DNA of 63,019 bases, taken from Hominenteromicrobium sp900549945. GTDB taxonomy: Bacteria > Bacillota > Clostridia > Oscillospirales > Acutalibacteraceae. A program made the position numbers and the translations under genes. Within the stretch, counting starts at the first letter, position 1; every line of letters begins with the position of its first letter. The stretch lies in contig CABRNK010000017.1 of assembly GCA_902472305.1 (NCBI GenBank), positions 1 to 63,019 of the forward strand, written 5' to 3'. Below, one piece after another: positions 1 through 7,463 of the stretch. A model generated the notes under the pieces. The model saw nothing but the letters and a program-made list of their open reading frames with translations. It made no database searches and was not told the origin of the DNA.

Positions 1-52
1 ACTCCACGGACAGGCTTTTTTCTACCCTTCCGTGTCTACTTTTATAATAGCA

Positions 53-106
53 TCAAAGCGCGCTGCTTTCGCCGATCAGCCCGAGGATTTCTTCGCGGAT
101 AGACAT
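53..106 (-). CDS. possible 17-residue ORF
   Basis: A short ORF (MSIREEILGLIGESSAL) begins with ATG about nine bases after AGGGTG and ends with TGA. It lies just downstream of the terminator of the collagen-like gene. I do not recognise it. It could be a tiny peptide, the N-terminal relic of a larger gene, or chance. Only the ribosome-binding-like sequence argues for it. Confidence 0.2.
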   Translation of the reverse strand: MSIREEILGLIGESSAL

Positions 107-133
107 CGTTTTCACCCTGCTTTCCAGAAAAAT

Positions 134-168
134 GGGGAAGAGACGCCGGGAAATGGCGGCGCCTCTTC
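134..168 (-). terminator. rho-independent terminator of the collagen-like gene
   Basis: A 12-base stem (GAAGAGGCGCCG with CGGCGTCTCTTC, one G-U pair) around an 8-base loop is followed on the minus strand by CCCATTTTT. It starts about 10 bases after the stop of the collagen-like gene. Confidence 0.75.
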
Positions 169-177
169 GGGTTTTGC

Positions 178-1512
178 TCATTCGATGAAAATGCCGCCGC
201 TGATGGAGGCGGTCGTATACTGCTCGTCGGCGCTGCCTTCCGCCGTGATCCCCATGATGATGGCGACCAGCGTGCCGGCGGGCAGCGAAATATTCATCCC
301 GTTCCGGTTTGCCCGGCGGAGCGAGTATTTCGGAATATCCGCGCCGCTCGTGTAGGGCGGAAATTCGATCATGCTTTCCGGAAGCACGCGCAGCGTGAGG
401 CTGTCGGCCGTGCCGGTCGCAAGGCACATGAACGGGCGGAGCGTCACGCCGGCCGCAAGGGAAAGCGTCTGCCGGTTTGCGAACACGCCGTAGATATTCT
501 GCACCGTGCCGTCGTAGGGCATGACAAAAGAGGGGGGATACGATTGATTTTCGCTGATTGTGATGGTTCCGGAGGCCCATTCACCGGGGGCCAGCGACAT
601 ATAATAGCCCATGTCGCCGCCGAAACCCACATAGGCGACTTGCGTCGGGACGCCTGCGCCGTCGGTGCTGAGCTCCGCGCCCGAGGCATAGCGGTTCGAA
701 AGAGAAAATGGAATGGTAGCGGCCATAGGCCCCTGTGGCCCGGTGGCGCCCGTAGGTCCGACGCCGCCCGTTGCCCCGGCCGTACCGGTCGGACCTGCGG
801 GGCCTGTCGCTCCGGCCGCGCCTGTTGGACCCGTGGCACCCGTCGCCCCGGCCGTGCCTGTTGGACCCGTGGAACCCGTCGCCCCGGCCGCGCCTGTTGG
901 TCCTGTGGGACCCGTCGCCCCGGCCGTGCCTGTTGGGCCTGTTGGACCTGTGGGGCCCGTCGCCCCGGCCGTGCCTGTTGGACCCGTGGCACCCGTTGCC
1001 CCGGCCGCGCCTGTTGGACCTGTGGGGCCCGTCGCTCCGCCTGTCCCGGTCGCGCCTGTGGGACCCGTCGCCCCAGTCGCCCCCGTAGGCCCGGTGCTGC
1101 CCGTTGCGCCGACAATGCCGTCTGTGCCGGCTTCGCCCTTGGGGCCGGCTTCGCCCTTGGGGCCGGCTTCGCCGGCGAAGCCGCGTTCGCCCTGTGCGCC
1201 TGTTGCGCCGACCGCGCCGTCTGTGCCGGCCGTGCCGGCAGGTCCCTGCGGGCCGGCCGGACCCTGCGGTCCCTGTTCCCCGGCAGGCCCTTGCGGGCCG
1301 GCCGGGCCCTGCGGCCCCTGTTCCCCGGCAGGTCCTTGCGGGCCAGCCGGGCCCTGCGGCCCTTGTGCACCGGCGGGCCCCTGCGGTCCGGGAGGTCCGG
1401 AGCAGCAGTAGGCGGCAGGTGGGCAGACCGGCTGCTCTGGGCGGTAGATGTTCATGTGGTCCGGAGGCCGCCGCTTGCCGCGGCAGTCGCCGGACCGGTC
1501 GTTTTGAGACAT
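178..1512 (-). CDS. collagen-like surface protein (BclA-like layout), 444 aa
   Basis: Three parts are visible. Residues 1-38 are an N-terminal arm with an IYRP motif and several Cys (VCPP, YCC). Residues 39 to about 262 are uninterrupted Gly-X-Y triplets, first GPQ/GPA/GEQ and then GPT/GAT. Residues about 263-444 are a non-collagen domain rich in small and beta-forming residues, as in trimeric C-terminal heads of BclA-type exosporium proteins. There is no classical signal peptide. I chose the ATG at 1512 because GGAGG lies 8 bases upstream; the frame extends further upstream but without a ribosome binding site. A sporulation-like promoter precedes it. Role on the spore surface is inferred from the family and promoter; the Thr-rich repeats are likely O-glycosylation sites. 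The repeats may vary in number between strains. Confidence 0.85.
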   Translation of the reverse strand: MSQNDRSGDCRGKRRPPDHMNIYRPEQPVCPPAAYCCSGPPGPQGPAGAQGPQGPAGPQGPAGEQGPQGPAGPQGPAGEQGPQGPAGPQGPAGTAGTDGAVGATGAQGERGFAGEAGPKGEAGPKGEAGTDGIVGATGSTGPTGATGATGPTGATGTGGATGPTGPTGAAGATGATGPTGTAGATGPTGPTGPTGTAGATGPTGPTGAAGATGSTGPTGTAGATGATGPTGAAGATGPAGPTGTAGATGGVGPTGATGPQGPMAATIPFSLSNRYASGAELSTDGAGVPTQVAYVGFGGDMGYYMSLAPGEWASGTITISENQSYPPSFVMPYDGTVQNIYGVFANRQTLSLAAGVTLRPFMCLATGTADSLTLRVLPESMIEFPPYTSGADIPKYSLRRANRNGMNISLPAGTLVAIIMGITAEGSADEQYTTASISGGIFIE

Positions 1513-1557
1513 ATCTGTTACCTCCAAGTTGAAACGCAAGCGCATGGCTATCCGCAT

Positions 1558-1588
1558 ACAGCATATGCGCGGAAGCACCGAAAGGTGC
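1558..1588 (-). promoter_or_regulatory. sigma-K-like promoter of the first collagen-like gene
   Basis: Reading the minus strand: GCACC, then 16 bases, then CATATGCTGT, ending 45 bases before the start codon. The same arrangement with the same spacing precedes the second collagen-like gene (19716 to 19686). It fits the known mother-cell sigma-K pattern (A-C at -35, CATA-NNN-T at -10). Assignment to sigma-K rather than sigma-E is inference. Confidence 0.55.
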
Positions 1589-1723
1589 GTGCCCGCCGAA
1601 AAAGCTTGCAGCAGGCCGAAGCGCTGTGCACGCGTTTACAAGCGAACAGCGCAGGCGTAGTGTGACTTTTTGCGGAGAAGGAGCGGAAATTTGAGCGGTA
1701 AGGCCGTGTCTTGCGCAGAAAAA

Positions 1724-1750
1724 GGCGGCGAACTTCAAGGGTTCGCCGCG
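1724..1750 (-). terminator. terminator downstream of the broken NACHT gene
   Basis: A perfect 9-base stem (GCGGCGAAC with GTTCGCCGC) with a 7-base loop is followed on the minus strand by CCTTTTTCTG. It would end transcription from the pseudogene before the collagen-like gene. Confidence 0.6.
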
Positions 1751-1824
1751 ACGTGGAGGGGACGGTTAGAATCGATATTTTCAAAAGGCATAGAGATTGT
1801 GGAAACTAAATCTTATATTCCCAG

Positions 1825-3902
1825 TCAACAGCTGCTTTTGGCGCCGTAGGACAACAATCTTTCCCTGTGTTTTTGCGGCTCGCGCCAATCAACAATGCAG
1901 TCTTTACACAGTATTTTTGATTTGAACTGCACTGCTTCATGCAGGACATACTCCTCTGAAATATCAAATATACGCAAAATCCCATCCTGTCCGGCACATG
2001 CCAGCATTTGTAAAGACGGGAATGTAACGGCACGAATGATACAGGCCACATCCGTTTCATTCAACAAACGTATTTCAATTGAGGATCCGCAAATGACGGA
2101 ATAAAGGCGGATCATCCCATTGCTGTGGCCGCAGCATAATAAGTAGGCTTCATCAGTGATGTGTACTGCCGCCGCAGTTATCAAAGTTTTTTCATCCAGC
2201 AGCTTGACGGAAGAGAAACTCCAGCCGCTTTCTGCACTTTGAAAAACAAGACGTGCGCTGTCCTAACCGCGATACACCAGCGTCCTGTTGTTGTCAAATA
2301 GTACGGCTTCGGCATAATCCTCAATAGGATAGTTATTGAAGATGACATTGCAGGTTTTCAGATCGTATAGCGTTAGAAAGCCATTCTGTTTATATAGCAA
2401 CCTTTGGTCATTCATGTCACAAATATATATATTTGTGAGGTCGTGGACGCCGCCCTGCGGCGCAATTTTTTCCTCCTGAATCGCGACGAAGCATAGCTGC
2501 TTACCGGAGTACAGCATCATTCCGCCATAGGATACTGCGATGCCCGTATATTGCCCGCCGGCAGGAATAACAGTACACTGTGGTGCAGAGAAATTCTTCC
2601 ATTTCCGCAGAATGCCGTTTCCGTACAGCGCATACAGATAGGGCTGCTCCTCATCTGCCGCCCGTACCGCCAACAGTTCTTTAGTTTCATCCAGCCGCAC
2701 GCCGGTAAGGTCGCAAAATGATAGGTTTGCGCCCGTGATATTTACATTATCAAGATTTGCGTAACGGAGTGACGTGCCCGAAAAATCTCGGCCGGACAGA
2801 TCAGCTCCGGTCAATACAACATTGTTCAATACGAGCTTTCTTAAATCTATTTCAGGGACTTGTTTCCATGCGGCGTAATAAAGGCTCAGCGCTGCTGAAC
2901 CCAACCGTGCGGTTCGGCAGTCATCTTTGGCGCAGCCGCGCGTGGAAGTTACCATATGGGCAAGGCTTTGCCGCACCTTTTCATCCCTTCCCGTTCAAAT
3001 AATACCTTGCGTTCCATGGTTGCCCGTGAAAAAGAACCGTATATGGAGATATTGTCCGGAACGACGATCCCTTCATCCAATAGGATGGATTTCAGCATAT
3101 CGAGGAACAGCGGCTTGGAGGCAAGCTCCATAACATCGTGGGTGGCACAGAGTCGCTGCAGGCGTTCCAGACAATTGTTTTTTTCAGCGAAGGCTGTCAA
3201 GCAGTCCATCTTCTCTTGAAAGCCAATGGGCAGCAGGCGTATTACCTTTGGATTGGCAAAGTAGCTGATAAGCTTTCCTTTGACCGACTGAAACACGGGA
3301 TAGCGCGAGGTGACAATCACCTTGGCGCCAGAGAAAAACCTGATAGCCGCGCATAGTCGGACAGCATTTTTCTCCACTGTTTGCAGATCCATACCGGTTG
3401 ACATTTCGTCAAAGCCATCTAAAATGACCAGTATCTTATACTTTTCCGCTAAGTTTCTCCACTGCTCTAAATTTGCGCCGAACTGCTCCAAGCGCAATCG
3501 CAAGAAATCCTGCGCCGCATCATCATAGATTTCGTTCTCTGCTGCGCGCTGTGTTTCTCCGGTCAACGCATACCATATGGCGGCTCGCTGGGCAACAATC
3601 TCTTTGCGGGTACGCCAATACAGCTCGTTCTCCTCGAGAGAACTATCGGGCAGAAATAAAAAGGCCAAGTCATTTTCCAAAAGCCTGCTGTGGGGAGTAT
3701 CCAGCAGCTTCAGCTGCTCCAGCGTATGAAAGGCCTCCTCAAAACGCCCGCTTCCTATACGCGCGCGCAATTCAGCAAACAATATTTCAAATTGGGCGGC
3801 GGGGTCATATCCAAGTATAGCGTCAGGCCCTTTACTGCTATTATTAAAGACTGCGGGAATCTTCCATTTCACTAAAAGTTCTTCAGAAAATCCAAATAGC
3901 AA
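1825..3902 (-). pseudogene. broken NACHT NTPase with pentapeptide and WD40-like repeats
   Basis: Three ORF pieces line up as one STAND-type protein. Piece 1 (3902-2949) has a helical, TPR-like N-terminus, then a NACHT Walker B block (ILVILDGFDEMS) and sensor strand (KVIVTSRYP). Piece 2 (2976-2263) continues in another frame with pentapeptide-like A-D/N-L repeats (LTGADLSGRDFSG, LRYANLD) and the start of a beta-propeller. Piece 3 (2184-1825) has propeller repeats (GHSNGMIRLYS, GQDGILRIFDI). The lesions are: a one-base frameshift near 2985-2995 in a G/A-rich run; an in-frame TAG at 2263-2265 joining pieces 2 and 3; and no Walker A anywhere in the 5-prime part, so the P-loop and probably the effector domain are deleted. 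The family acts in phage sensing or signalling. This copy is almost certainly dead. Base composition is more AT-rich than the neighbours, suggesting acquisition by transfer. Confidence 0.8.
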
Positions 3903-3904
3903 TA

Positions 3905-4140
3905 AGTTTCCATGTTATTTGCCGGGACTGCGCCGCGCAGCTTTGGCCGCATTCCGCACAAAATAAAAGGCCGATCAGTACACGCTGCGAGTTGTATCAG
4001 GCGGCCTTCCTCTGATGGGTATATCCATCCGCATTGCTCCGACTGCTCTTCTCTTCCTGCACCAAAAAGAAGTCGTAAAAGTTGACAATACAGTCAATGT
4101 ACTTCTGATTGGAAAGCAGATTGCTGAGAAGCGGCTGTGT
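3905..4140 (-). pseudogene. relic of a large serine recombinase
   Basis: One minus-strand frame, interrupted by a TGA, encodes LLSNQKYID, then VQEEKSSRSN, then GLLFCAECGQSC. These resemble, in the right order, the LSNEKYIGD, F-x-x-VQEE-x-x-R and SGLL-x-C-x-ECG blocks of the recombinase and zinc-ribbon domains of transposon or phage large serine recombinases. The piece between the first two blocks is missing and the catalytic N-terminus is absent. It abuts the broken NACHT gene and the tRNA terminator, so it probably marks a decayed mobile element. Identification is by motif memory only. Confidence 0.5.
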
Positions 4141-4188
4141 TCAATGCCCCTTCCTTTGGGGGATGGGATATCGCTCTTGATAAAGAAA

Positions 4189-4216
4189 GTCCGAGTGTCC
4201 ATATGAACACTCGGAC
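4189..4216 (-). terminator. tRNA-Pro terminator
   Basis: A perfect 10-base stem (GTCCGAGTGT with ACACTCGGAC) with an 8-base loop is followed by TTTCTTT on the minus strand. It begins immediately after the CCA end of the tRNA. Confidence 0.85.
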
Positions 4217-4292
4217 TGGTCGAGGTGACAGGATTCGAACCTGCGGCATCTTGGTCCCAAACCAAGCGCGCTACCATCTGCGCTACACCTCG
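4217..4292 (-). tRNA. tRNA-Pro(TGG)
   Basis: The acceptor strands CGAGGTG and CACCTCG pair fully and are followed by discriminator A and an encoded CCA. The anticodon stem CTTGG/CCAAG closes the loop TTTGGGA, giving anticodon TGG. The T-arm carries GGTTCGAATCC. It has its own promoter and terminator. Confidence 0.97.
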
Positions 4293-4349
4293 GTATAACC
4301 GGCTTGCTGTGCGGACGCTTTCTGCAAAGCGGCGGCACGGCGTGAAGCT

Positions 4350-4379
4350 ATTATACAGCAAGCCGGCATGCGATGTCAA
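4350..4379 (-). promoter_or_regulatory. promoter of tRNA-Pro
   Basis: TTGACA (4379-4374) and TATAAT (4355-4350) on the minus strand match consensus, with an 18-base spacer. A perfect 12-base inverted repeat (CCGGCTTGCTGT at 4299-4310, ACAGCAAGCCGG at 4355-4366) links the spacer to the tRNA leader. The -35 lies only a few bases beyond the stop codon of the dockerin gene. Confidence 0.85.
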
Positions 4380-4383
4380 GGCT

Positions 4384-5733
4384 TTATGCGGCGATTCTCG
4401 CTGAGAGCAGGACGAGGTCGGCTGCGTCCGCCGTGCCGTCGCCGTTCAGGTCGGCGGCGAAGGCTGCCGCGTCGTCGAGCACGGCGTCTCCGGCCAGCAC
4501 GCGCTGGAAAAGCCGCAGGTCGGCGGTGTTCACGGTGCCGGAGGCATTGAGGTCGCCCGGGACGATCACGGTGTACAGGTCGCCGTCGACCATGGCAATC
4601 TGGTCGGTCTTGAGCTTTCCGGCGGCCGCGGACATGTTTTTCGTGTAGACCTCCACGTCCGCCGGGGCAAGAGCGTCGCGCAGGCGCGCCGCCGTCGTGC
4701 CCGCGGGCACGATCAGATACGGGCCGCTGAAGGCGACCTCCACGCGCTCCGGGTCGGGCGTGGGCAAGGGCGTCGGCGAGGCGGTGGGCGTCGGCGTGGC
4801 CGGCTGCGTGAATTTCCCGTAGGGCACGCGGTAAAACGCGCCCTCGCGGCGGATGAGCATCGCGCTGCCGGTCAGAGCCTCGAGCGTGCCGTCGGCGGGG
4901 TGCAACGCGACGGCTCCGCCCGCGGTGTCAAAACGCGAGACGGTCTGCGGGTCCGAGGCCCAGAAGAAGCTGCCGCCGGCATAGGCGGTCAAAACGGCCG
5001 TGGGGTTCGCCCCGGTGCGCAGCAGTATAGTGCCGTCGGTGGTGCAGAGGTTTCCCTCGCTGTCGATGTATGTCTCCGCGTCGAGCATCTTGTGCGGGAC
5101 GTCCGCGGCGGCGGGAAACACGTCCGCGCCAGCCTGCGGGAAATCCGCATGGAGGGCGATGCGCTCAACGTGCCCGTCGAAAAAGACGAACAGCGTTTCG
5201 TCTAAAACCTGCATGCCGCGCACCGGCTCGGCGAAAAGCAGGCTGCCGGTGTAGCCGCCCGCCTCATCGTAGACGAGGATCTCGTTCGGCTCGCCGAACA
5301 GCACGGCGTACAGCCGCCCGAAGCCATCGGCCTCCAGAAAGGAGAGCACCTCGCCCGCGATTTCAAGCGGGAAAAAGCCCGGCAGCGATGTGGTTTCCTC
5401 GAGCGTGTCCGCGTCAAAGCGCTGCACCGCGAGGAAATCGCCGAGATCGCTCACGACGGTCACGACGCCCGCGCGCAGAAAGGCGTGCTGCCCGGGGTAT
5501 TCCGCGACGGCGCTGCGGGAGCCGTCTGCGGCGGCGATGTACGTCGTGTCGTCTGTATAGGCGAAAAGCTCGGTGTTGCCGCAGGGCTCGAAGAGGAGGA
5601 CGGAGGCGTCCGGCGAAACCGCGCCGGTGAGCGCCTCGCCTGCGGAAGTTCCCGAAACCGCCGGCGCAAGGACGAGCAGGACGGCGGCGAGCAGGAGCGC
5701 CGGGAGCGCCGTGGGCCGAAATGCTTTTTTCAT
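4384..5733 (-). CDS. secreted type I dockerin-domain protein, 449 aa
   Basis: The start is set by GGAGG seven bases before ATG. A signal peptide (Lys-Lys, hydrophobic core, cleavage near residue 30) leads to about 280 residues rich in short beta strands that look propeller-like. A Thr-Pro linker follows (about 305-325), then a short domain, then a C-terminal dockerin. The dockerin is recognisable by the paired calcium loops GDLNASGTVNTADL and ADLNGDGTADAADL. Dockerins bind cohesins of cellulosome-type or surface assemblies. No cohesin, scaffoldin or glycoside hydrolase is in this window, so the partner is elsewhere or the dockerin has another role. The propeller reading is weak. Confidence 0.85.
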   Translation of the reverse strand: MKKAFRPTALPALLLAAVLLVLAPAVSGTSAGEALTGAVSPDASVLLFEPCGNTELFAYTDDTTYIAAADGSRSAVAEYPGQHAFLRAGVVTVVSDLGDFLAVQRFDADTLEETTSLPGFFPLEIAGEVLSFLEADGFGRLYAVLFGEPNEILVYDEAGGYTGSLLFAEPVRGMQVLDETLFVFFDGHVERIALHADFPQAGADVFPAAADVPHKMLDAETYIDSEGNLCTTDGTILLRTGANPTAVLTAYAGGSFFWASDPQTVSRFDTAGGAVALHPADGTLEALTGSAMLIRREGAFYRVPYGKFTQPATPTPTASPTPLPTPDPERVEVAFSGPYLIVPAGTTAARLRDALAPADVEVYTKNMSAAAGKLKTDQIAMVDGDLYTVIVPGDLNASGTVNTADLRLFQRVLAGDAVLDDAAAFAADLNGDGTADAADLVLLSARIAA

Positions 5734-5867
5734 GGTTGCGCCTCCTGTTTCCGCCCGAACGTGCCGCGGTCTGCATAGAAAAATAAATCGTCGGGCAGCA
5801 AAATGTGGTAATCATACGGTAACATAGCGCGCACCGGCAGGGCGGCTTGCGTGAAAAAGAACCACGA

Positions 5868-5898
5868 AGCGCCCCGCAGCAGGAGCATGCAGGGCGCT
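5868..5898 (-). terminator. probable terminator of the serine dehydratase gene
   Basis: A 7-base outer stem (AGCGCCC with GGGCGCT) and weaker inner pairing are followed on the minus strand by TCGTGGTTCTTTTTC, about 10 bases after the stop codon. Confidence 0.5.
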
Positions 5899-5908
5899 GG
5901 AAGCGGTT

Positions 5909-7117
5909 TTATTCGTCGTTTGTGCCGTAGTATTTGGCGAGGCCGCCCTCGCCGGTCTCCCGGTATTTCGAGAAGAGGTCGCGCCCCGTCTCGTACATCG
6001 TGTGCACAACGACGTCGAACGAGATCTTGCGCGTGTAGGTGAGAAAATTCGCGAGGCTCAGCGCGTTGATCGCGCGCATGGCAGCCACGGCGTTGCGCTC
6101 GATGCAGGGGATCTGCACGAGTCCGCGCACGGGGTCGCAGGTGAGGCCGAGGTGGTGCTCCATCGCAACCTCGGCGGCGTACTCGATCTGGTCGAGCTCC
6201 ATGCCGTGCAGCTCGGCGAGCGCGGCGGCGGCCATCGAGCAGGCGCTGCCGATTTCGGCCTGGCAGCCGCACTCTGCGCCGCTGATCGAGGCATTCGTCT
6301 TAATTAGGTTGCCGATGACGCCGCCCGCCGCGAGCGCGCGGAGGATCTCGGTATCTGAAAAACCGCGGCGTTCCTGCATGTAGAGCAGCACCGAGGGCAA
6401 AACGCCGCAGGCGCCGCAGGTGGGCGCGGTGACGATGACGCCGCCCGAGGCATTTTCCTCGCTGACCGCGTAGGCGTAGGCGCACACGAGGCGGTTTTCA
6501 CGCGTTTCGGCGCTCTCGTCGATGTGCTTCTGGCGGTAGAGCATCTTCGCCTTGCGCTGCACGTCCAGCCCGCCCTTGAGCGTGCCCTCGGTGTCGAGGC
6601 CGCGCGCCACGGCGTTTTTCATGCACTTCCACACTTCGCCGAGGTAAAGCCAGATCGAATCGCCCTCGCACTGCTCCACATACTGCCAAAGGCGCATGCG
6701 GTGCTCCGCACAGTACGCCTTGATCTCCGCAAAGGTGGAGAGCGGGTAAACGTCGGCCGGCGTGTCGGGGGTGTCGCCGTCAACGACGATCTTGCCGCCG
6801 CCGACGCTGATGACGCGCTCGAAATCGACGGTTTTCCCGTCTTGCAGCGCAGTCAGCTCCATCGTATTCGGGTGCGGGAGCGGCCTATCCGAAAAATCGA
6901 AGCGGATCTCGACCGGCCGCGGTGCAAAGGTTTTTTCGAGGATCGCGTCGGTCAGGTGGCCGGGGCCGGTTTTGGCGAGCGAGCCGTACAACGTGGCGAT
7001 AAAGCCGTCCGCGCGCAGGTTCCGCTCCTTAAAGCGCGATGCGGCGCGCTCCGGCCCCATCGTGTGCGAGCTTGAGGGCCCTGTGCCGATCCTGTAAAGT
7101 TCCTTGAGTGATTCCAT
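5909..7117 (-). CDS. sdaA: L-serine dehydratase, iron-sulfur type, single chain (402 aa)
   Basis: Converts L-serine to pyruvate and ammonia using an oxygen-sensitive 4Fe-4S cluster. The N-terminus (IGTGPSSSHTMGP, residues 10-22) is the signature of the beta-type domain. The C-terminal half has the catalytic alpha-type domain with Cys-containing blocks TAPTCGACG (near 230) and SGAECGCQAEIGSACS (near 280). Both domains are in one chain, as in E. coli SdaA, though somewhat shorter. It stands alone between a dockerin gene and a DUF896 gene and ends at its own hairpin. Gene naming follows the fused-chain convention. Confidence 0.93.
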   Translation of the reverse strand: MESLKELYRIGTGPSSSHTMGPERAASRFKERNLRADGFIATLYGSLAKTGPGHLTDAILEKTFAPRPVEIRFDFSDRPLPHPNTMELTALQDGKTVDFERVISVGGGKIVVDGDTPDTPADVYPLSTFAEIKAYCAEHRMRLWQYVEQCEGDSIWLYLGEVWKCMKNAVARGLDTEGTLKGGLDVQRKAKMLYRQKHIDESAETRENRLVCAYAYAVSEENASGGVIVTAPTCGACGVLPSVLLYMQERRGFSDTEILRALAAGGVIGNLIKTNASISGAECGCQAEIGSACSMAAAALAELHGMELDQIEYAAEVAMEHHLGLTCDPVRGLVQIPCIERNAVAAMRAINALSLANFLTYTRKISFDVVVHTMYETGRDLFSKYRETGEGGLAKYYGTNDE

Positions 7118-7222
7118 GCCGAAGCTGTCCTTTCCGTTCCTGTTCTGATTCTGTATTGTACCGTTTGAAGGTGAAATATACGTGTGAAGCGGGTTAAATC
7201 TGCGGCTTTTGGAGCGCGCCGC

Positions 7223-7423
7223 TCACTTCTTTTTCAGCGGGCGCTCATGGCCGTCCTCGTCCACGAACACCATGTTGTCGAGCTGCGCCCTAAGGCTCTC
7301 GCGGTACGCGGCGATGTATTCGGCGCGCAGCGCCTGCTGCTCGCTTTTTTCCGCCGGCGTAAGCCCCTCAGCCTTTGCCTTTTGTGCGAGAAAATTGATG
7401 CGTTCGATTTTTTTCTGTTCCAT
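7223..7423 (-). CDS. DUF896 (YnzC-type) small cytosolic protein, 66 aa
   Basis: The sequence EQKKIERINFLAQKAKAEG, the LTPAEKSEQQALR block and the C-terminal VFVDEDGHERPLKKK follow the DUF896 pattern, a two-helix hairpin protein of unknown role. I start at the ATG at 7423, with AGGA nine bases upstream; an in-frame TTG seven codons earlier has no ribosome binding site. It lies just downstream of the MATE gene, probably in the same transcript. Confidence 0.9.
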   Translation of the reverse strand: MEQKKIERINFLAQKAKAEGLTPAEKSEQQALRAEYIAAYRESLRAQLDNMVFVDEDGHERPLKKK

Positions 7424-7463
7424 GAATGCAGTTCCTTTCTTCAAAGCGGCCGGGCACGGGCGG

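Noticed and set aside
713..1411. Tandem repeats that could be taken for a CRISPR or minisatellite array
   Set aside because: Periodicity is that of collagen triplets within an open frame, with no fixed repeat and spacer; the same holds at 18450-19500.
544..1738. Long Arg/Gly/Pro-rich ORFs on both strands over the first collagen-like gene
   Set aside because: They are shadows of the 9-base Gly-X-Y periodicity; only the frame with the ribosome binding site, Cys arm and non-collagen head makes a sensible protein.
2263..2265. Reading the TAG as pyrrolysine or programmed readthrough
   Set aside because: The same gene also has a frameshift and lacks Walker A, so simple decay explains the stop codon.
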